Notes under the pieces: model-generated
Told to the model about the DNA's origin: nothing
What the model saw: the letters and a program-made list of their open reading frames with translations, nothing else
Database searches by the model: none
Translations under genes and position numbers: made by a program
Shown here: positions 29,800 to 33,218 of the stretch, piece by piece
Layout of the letters: every line of letters starts with the position of its first letter
Position numbering within the stretch: the first letter of the stretch is position 1
NCBI GenBank assembly: GCA_003551705.1
Contig: PUNJ01000185.1
Span: forward strand, 1 to 33,218
Origin: Chloroflexota bacterium
Lineage (GTDB): Bacteria > Chloroflexota > Dehalococcoidia > UBA2247 > RBG-13-53-26
DNA length: 33,218 bases
Direction: 5' to 3'

Positions 29800-30350
29800 T
29801 GACTGAAAAGGAAATATATGGCGCCGGTCTCGGTCCAGAGTCAGACCCCCGAGACCTTCCAAAGGATAAGCTGGTGGGGCTTCTGCATATCTATGCCAGG
29901 ATGTACCAGGAGCTGGATAGCATGTGGTTCATGTCGGTGAGGGAGAGAACAGGAGAAACTGATGCGGTCGTCTGCGGTGCCTGGGTCTGGGAGAAACAGA
30001 GCAAGCAGGAGGCCAAGCGACTCTCCAGGTATATGGGAACCAATGACGGAAGCGTATCCGGCGTCGTCAAGACTCTTCAGATCAGTCCCTTGGCTTTTAC
30101 CCATGATTTCCAGGTCGATCTTATTAGTGAAGATGAGGCCCGCGTGATCTTTACACGCTGTCCCTCTCTGGAAGAAATGGAGAGAGAAGGCGGCGGAAGG
30201 GGAGGAACCTTCTGTGAGGGCCTTTCCCGTTTTGCCAAGCAACAGTTCGCCTCTATCTTCAATTCCGAGATCAAAGTTACCCCTCTACAAGCCCCTGCAA
30301 AGCTGCATGGTACCGATATATGCTGCCAATGGCAGTTCAAGACCGGGTAG
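29799..30350 (+). CDS. DUF6125-like protein, translationally coupled to the hydratase homolog
   Basis: This is a 183-residue soluble protein. The start ATG 29799 overlaps the previous stop by one base, with AGGGAAG just upstream. It looks like the DUF6125 family: an aromatic MWFMSVRERTG segment with DAVVCGAWVWEKQSKQEAKR (helix with Trp) near the N terminus, and a Cys-containing second half (TRCPSLEEMER, TFCEGL, DICCQWQF). The family call is by pattern memory and is moderate. The Cys-Pro, Cys and Cys-Cys-x-Trp pattern could bind a metal or cofactor. The tie to a CoA-type enzyme hints at a shared catabolic step. The function is unknown. Confidence 0.65.
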   Translation: MTEKEIYGAGLGPESDPRDLPKDKLVGLLHIYARMYQELDSMWFMSVRERTGETDAVVCGAWVWEKQSKQEAKRLSRYMGTNDGSVSGVVKTLQISPLAFTHDFQVDLISEDEARVIFTRCPSLEEMEREGGGRGGTFCEGLSRFAKQQFASIFNSEIKVTPLQAPAKLHGTDICCQWQFKTG

Positions 30351-30497
30351 CAGATTTTTAGACCTCCTGTCCCTATTTGCCAGGGGCATTGCACGAGCCG
30401 TTGGATACCATCTCTCATTCGTTGGTATGGGTGAAACATGTTCCTACGTTTCATCCATGAAGCGGCTTTTGGCTATTACATTTGAGCCTTTTTCTCC

Positions 30498-30526
30498 TTA
30501 CGTACGTGGACCGCGAATCTTAGAAT
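30498..30526 (+). promoter_or_regulatory. Weak candidate promoter for the HNH-like gene
   Basis: TAGAAT (30521-30526) has TTACGT (30498-30503) 17 bases upstream. The -10 is good and the -35 poor. It lies about 45 bases before ATG 30573 in a 222-base gap that otherwise shows no gene. Confidence 0.3.
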
Positions 30527-30572
30527 AAGGACTCAAGCAGGCCTAGCAGGGTCCAGCTTGGGGAGGTCTATC

Positions 30573-30881
30573 ATGACGTACTCAGACGACGAGTTACAAC
30601 ACATATTCAAGAGGACAGGCGGTTACTGCTTCCATTGTGGGACCAAGCTGGCACTGGGCCACTACCGTTTCTTAGATGCGCCGGGTGCGTGGAAGGCTGT
30701 TCATGAGAACAGACTTGGCAATGTTTCCTGCGCCGGCATTGAAGAGATAGTTGCTTCCTGCATAATGTGTAATCGTTCCGAAGAGACTCATCGGGGAAGA
30801 CATTTCCATCGCAAGCCGGCGGTCCAGAGGCATTCATGGGCTGGCAAGGCTTCATCGGTCGCCGGTCGCCACTACCATTAG
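30573..30881 (+). CDS. Small HNH-like zinc-binding protein
   Basis: This is a 102-residue protein, with ATG 30573 chosen because GGGAGG lies 6 bases before it. Two CxxC pairs (Cys19/Cys22 in YCFHCG and Cys63/Cys66 in CIMCN) frame a central segment with Trp40 and His44 (GAWKAVHENR). This matches the zinc-stabilised HNH nuclease layout (CxxC, then W-x-x-H, then CxxCN). The usual DH or HH catalytic pair is reduced to a single His, so nuclease activity is doubtful. The His/Arg-rich tail (from about 73) could bind nucleic acid. It could be a stand-alone gene: a hairpin follows. Confidence 0.65.
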   Translation: MTYSDDELQHIFKRTGGYCFHCGTKLALGHYRFLDAPGAWKAVHENRLGNVSCAGIEEIVASCIMCNRSEETHRGRHFHRKPAVQRHSWAGKASSVAGRHYH

Positions 30882-30892
30882 GCGGAACAGTG

Positions 30893-30916
30893 ACAGCCGG
30901 GGGCAATCCCGGCTGT
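30893..30916 (+). terminator. Terminator-like hairpin after the HNH-like gene
   Basis: ACAGCCGGG (30893-30901) pairs perfectly with CCCGGCTGT (30908-30916) around a 6-base loop, 12 bases after the stop. A C-rich then TTT stretch follows rather than a T-run, so it may be a weak terminator. Confidence 0.55.
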
Positions 30917-31163
30917 TCCCCCCTTTGGGTGCCAGATCGAGGCTGAAAGTGCATGCAGCAACTTGATACTTGCCGGCAGCAAGTATCGCCTGATACAAAG
31001 TTGGTAGAAGGCTGGGAACCTGGTCCGGGGTGCCTCCCGGGGCGGGAGGCCGGTATGCCAGCAGCTTCCTCCCTAACCTTTTACCTTCTCTTGTCGTTAA
31101 ACAACATGTATGGAAACTGGACAGGCGGGACAGGGCCCGCAAATTATGGCAAAGGAGGCAAGA
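30917..31163. other. Leader region of the lipoprotein gene, with a perfect inverted repeat
   Basis: No gene is supported. GATACTTGC (30965-30973) and GCAAGTATC (30979-30987) make a perfect 9-bp stem with a 5-base loop. Another GC-rich stem is possible around 31036-31050. A long frame runs through here into the lipoprotein (from 30953), but it lacks a ribosome site and would bury the lipoprotein signal peptide, so I treat the region as a leader. No known riboswitch class is recognised. Confidence 0.4.
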
Positions 31164-31259
31164 ATGAACGATTCGGCAGAATACCAGCACTCAGCAAGTT
31201 CGGTAAGGACAAAGGAGGCGAGTGCATATGGAAAGGAGGCAGGATGTTCTACTCAGTAA
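31164..31259 (+). CDS. Possible 31-residue leader peptide
   Basis: This short frame starts at ATG 31164 with AAAGGAGG eight bases upstream (31151-31158) and ends at TAA 31257-31259. That is 13 bases inside the lipoprotein gene in another frame. The peptide is hydrophilic (MNDSAEYQHSASS at the start). Two more AAAGGAGGC sites lie in its second half, one of which serves the lipoprotein start. Translation of it could control access to that start. Whether it is expressed is unknown. Confidence 0.4.
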   Translation: MNDSAEYQHSASSVRTKEASAYGKEAGCSTQ

Positions 31260-32179
31260 AGATCGGGCTGGCCATGCTTCTGGTCTTGTCCCTGGTTCTG
31301 GCTTGTGGATCACCGTCAACTCATGACCCCGTTAACGGTGACCCCGATAATGGAGGCACAGGCACCTTGAGCTTGTACTTGACCGATGCACCGATTGATG
31401 CAGAAAACGTCACCGGGGTATACATTACTATCAACGAAATCCAATATCATTTGGACGATGCGTGGGTCACCTTGGAGGAGTTCGAAGGGCCGTTGGAAGT
31501 CAATTTGCTCGAGTTAACAGGGGGCATATCGGTGCTGCTGGGCGATTTCGAACTGCCTGCTGGCCATTACACTCAGATCCGCTTCATACTGGATATCCCG
31601 GAACCGGGGCCACATCCTCCAACAAGTCCAGGTTGTTATATTCTCTTTGACGATGATAGGCAAGAACCCCTGTTCGTGCCTAGCGGTGGCCAAACGGGTT
31701 ACAAGGCTACGGGGGCCTTCGATGTACCGGTCAATGGCACGGTAGAGGTCACGGCTGACTTTGATGTGCGCAAGGCTGTTGCTGTTGCGGGTGCTAGCGG
31801 GAGATACATTCTAAAACCGACAATCCGGTTGGTCGTGAATGATGAAGCAGGCAGCATCGCAGGCGCTTTCACAGACTTCTCGGGCTACACGAATATCGTG
31901 GTATTTGCCTATGAAGATGGTGCATGGCAGGACTCTGAAAAAGACGAACCTGCAGGGGACGAGAACAGGTTCCCCAATGCTGTCACGAGCGGTGCTGTGA
32001 GTGCTGAGGGCGAATTCGTGCTGGCCTTCCTGGCGGCGGGTGTTTATGATCTGGTTGTTGTGGAAACGTCAGATGGAGAGTTCCATGGCTTGCTTGGGTT
32101 TGTATCCGATGTCGAGGTAGAAAGCAAGGTCGAAACTCAGCTTGAGATAGATATGGCCACACTTGAATCGGAACTGTAG
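31244..32179 (+). CDS. DUF4382 domain lipoprotein
   Basis: This is a 311-residue exported lipoprotein. ATG 31244 is chosen because AAAGGAGG lies four bases upstream and the signal peptide begins there (MFYSVKIGLAMLLVLSLVLAC), with the lipobox LVLAC and Cys21. A short Pro/Gly/Asp linker follows. The DUF4382 domain then starts at LSLYLTDAPIDAENVTGVYI, with AGHYTQIRF and RYILKPTIRLV as later family features. The last 80 residues form another beta-rich domain (from about EAGSIAGAF), like a carboxypeptidase-regulatory fold. The function of DUF4382 is unknown. The mature protein would be anchored outside the membrane after LspA processing. A strong terminator follows. Confidence 0.88.
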   Translation: MFYSVKIGLAMLLVLSLVLACGSPSTHDPVNGDPDNGGTGTLSLYLTDAPIDAENVTGVYITINEIQYHLDDAWVTLEEFEGPLEVNLLELTGGISVLLGDFELPAGHYTQIRFILDIPEPGPHPPTSPGCYILFDDDRQEPLFVPSGGQTGYKATGAFDVPVNGTVEVTADFDVRKAVAVAGASGRYILKPTIRLVVNDEAGSIAGAFTDFSGYTNIVVFAYEDGAWQDSEKDEPAGDENRFPNAVTSGAVSAEGEFVLAFLAAGVYDLVVVETSDGEFHGLLGFVSDVEVESKVETQLEIDMATLESEL

Positions 32180-32205
32180 CTTAGCCTCGGAGAAGCATAG
32201 AAGTA

Positions 32206-32239
32206 AACCGGGCTTTGAGTGTGCTCAAAGCCCGGTTTT
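32206..32239 (+). terminator. Intrinsic terminator after the lipoprotein gene
   Basis: AACCGGGCTTTGAG (32206-32219) pairs perfectly with CTCAAAGCCCGGTT (32224-32237) around the loop TGTG, running into TTTT (32236-32239). This is a very stable hairpin placed 26 bases after the stop. Confidence 0.92.
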
Positions 32240-32308
32240 GCATGTCCGTCTCGCATTGGGCACTACGCTAAATGGTACCGGTGGCTTGCGGGAAGTGCAT
32301 AGACCTGG

Positions 32309-32338
32309 TTGACAAGCTTGTCTTTCGGTTAAGATAAT
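32309..32338 (+). promoter_or_regulatory. Sigma70-type promoter for the last membrane protein
   Basis: TTGACA (32309-32314), a perfect -35, and GATAAT (32333-32338) are 18 bases apart. Transcription would begin near 32345. An ATG at 32337 lies inside the -10 box, so the real gene start must be the ATG at 32391. Confidence 0.65.
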
Positions 32339-32390
32339 GGTCTCCTCATTTAAGAAGAAGCAGGGGGACACTGCATCACCGGAGGTAGTA

Positions 32391-33074
32391 ATGAAAAGGG
32401 AAGAAAGTGCCTACGCAGCCTTTGGACAGTATTGGCTTCAAGCCCGCCAGCAGGAAAACACCCGGCTCTGGCTCACGAATGTGCTGCTCATTGTGTTCGC
32501 CGCGCTCATCGTTATCACAGCCTGGATGGGAAGAGTTTACTGGTACATTCCCGCCTTCGGCCAGGCATTGGCGCTTTTTGGCCTCTTTGCGAACCACGCC
32601 CTGAGGGTGCTTTTCGTACGTTATTCCAGGGTAGCCGGCACCTTGATGGATATGGAGTTGGGCATGGGGGATTACCGGCGCTTCCTGGAGGGAGGCAAAT
32701 CGGGAGGTATAAGAGGGGCCTGGGAGAGTCTCTGGACGCTGCATGCGGCCTTCGTGGTCTTCTATGCCTTCAGCGTGGCTGGGTGGGCGGCCCTGCTCAC
32801 CATTACCCGCAACCTGCCCGTATGGTGCGTGATTCTGACATTCTTTGGAGTGCTGTTTGTAGTCATTGCCTTTTACATTCGTTTTCTCTGGCGCAGGGAG
32901 CAAGAAGCTGAGAGGGAGCCTTTGGTCCCCAGCAGGAGACATGCCGATAGGGAGAGGGGACGTGACAGGTCTGCCAGACCGGCTTCTCAAGCACAGCAAA
33001 CACAACAGGACCGTCCACAACGGGCCGGTCAGGGTGAGCGCCGGCATCAAACTGCTACAGCGGGCAAGAAGTGA
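32391..33074 (+). CDS. Four-helix membrane protein with a basic C-terminal tail
   Basis: This is a 227-residue protein from ATG 32391, which has GGAGG five bases upstream. Two hydrophobic hairpins are separated by a charged cytoplasmic loop of about 40 residues (RYSRVAGTLMDMELGMGDY). Helices lie at about 27-47, 53-75, 117-139 and 145-167. The tail (about 170-227) is rich in Arg, Gln and Lys and likely unstructured. I do not recognise a specific family; the two-hairpin plan resembles small bacterial membrane proteins of unknown function such as SLATT-type proteins, but no motif supports that. It stands alone behind its own promoter. Confidence 0.75.
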   Translation: MKREESAYAAFGQYWLQARQQENTRLWLTNVLLIVFAALIVITAWMGRVYWYIPAFGQALALFGLFANHALRVLFVRYSRVAGTLMDMELGMGDYRRFLEGGKSGGIRGAWESLWTLHAAFVVFYAFSVAGWAALLTITRNLPVWCVILTFFGVLFVVIAFYIRFLWRREQEAEREPLVPSRRHADRERGRDRSARPASQAQQTQQDRPQRAGQGERRHQTATAGKK

Positions 33075-33163
33075 AGCTCGGGTGGACGGCTATTGTCCTG
33101 AAGCGATCTTCACCTCTTCAAGCCGATAGGATTATGGAGATTGCACCCAGGCCGGCATGTTCA

Positions 33164-33218
33164 TACCGAGGGCGGGACTCGAACCCGCACGGGCTGCGAT
33201 GCCCAACGGATTTTAAGT
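33164..33218 (-). tRNA. tRNA-Leu (UAA anticodon), 3' part
   Basis: On the - strand the last 55 bases read as the 3' two-thirds of a class II tRNA. The anticodon loop is CTTAAAA (anticodon TAA), followed by the 3' side of its stem. A long variable arm with GGGC and GCCC pairs comes next, then a T-arm GCGGG-TTCGAGT-CCCGC. The acceptor 3' strand CCTCGGT ends with discriminator A at 33164. CCA is not encoded (TGA follows). The 5' part lies beyond the window. The long variable arm and TAA anticodon indicate leucine. Confidence 0.88.

Noticed and set aside
30953-31243. N-terminal extension of the lipoprotein
   Set aside because: It would place about 97 residues before the signal peptide and lipobox, which must be at the N terminus.
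1-33218. CRISPR arrays, insertion sequences, prophage genes or integrase sites
   Set aside because: No regularly spaced repeats, transposase, integrase or terminal repeats were found; the window looks like stable chromosome.

Overview
The window (33.2 kb) reads as a piece of a chromosome from the Chloroflexota, most likely a Dehalococcoidia-type bacterium. This rests on gene content and family resemblance, not on a database search. The signs are: ftsA-ftsZ without the usual peptidoglycan (dcw) genes around them; a HisG/HisZ-type first step of histidine synthesis; many acyl-CoA-type accessory enzymes (enoyl-CoA hydratase-like proteins, SDRs, VOC proteins); and long, tightly packed housekeeping operons.

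Layout. (1) 1-375: 3' end of a cyclase/kynurenine-formamidase-like gene. (2) 846-2570, + strand: a compact protein-sorting locus. It holds a secreted Ig-like protein ending in an IPTLxxWG-type sorting signal (VPGVTTWG, one membrane helix, RR), an exosortase/archaeosortase with Cys93/Arg134/His153, and a multi-pass membrane protein overlapping the sortase gene. (3) 2880-5596, +: a small winged-helix-like protein, ftsA and ftsZ, closed by a strong terminator. (4) 5703-7789: a LOG-family protein convergent with a beta-CASP metallo-beta-lactamase RNA nuclease. (5) 7845-10111: a VOC protein divergent from two SDR genes.

(6) 10189-20449, - strand: a long housekeeping cluster. In transcription order it is plsC, ispH, DUF177, rpmF, fabK, fabD, nusB, acpP, lysA, holB, hisC, two VOC paralogs, hisB. 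(7) 20793-24748, -: a hypothetical ORF, hisZ, a double-length hisG and a PaaG-like enoyl-CoA hydratase homolog. (8) 24870-28731, -: dksA/traR-type gene, lspA, rluD, an RDD membrane protein and gltX, with several start/stop overlaps. (9) 29008-33074, +: a second PaaG-like protein coupled to a DUF6125-like gene, a small HNH-like zinc protein, a DUF4382 lipoprotein preceded by a possible leader ORF, and a four-helix membrane protein. (10) The window ends inside a tRNA-Leu(UAA) gene on the - strand.

How the genes work together. fabK, fabD, acpP and plsC link fatty acid synthesis to phospholipid synthesis, with rpmF-DUF177 in the usual neighbouring place. hisZ, hisG, hisC and hisB are four parts of histidine synthesis spread over two - strand clusters. 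lspA and the DUF4382 lipoprotein share the lipoprotein pathway. The exosortase cassette looks like a one-substrate sorting system.

The two most notable points are the exosortase cassette and the hisG gene. hisG encodes two fused HisG copies that have lost complementary motifs: copy 1 keeps LPKGRL but lacks the PRPP loop, and copy 2 keeps the PRPP loop but lacks LPKGRL.
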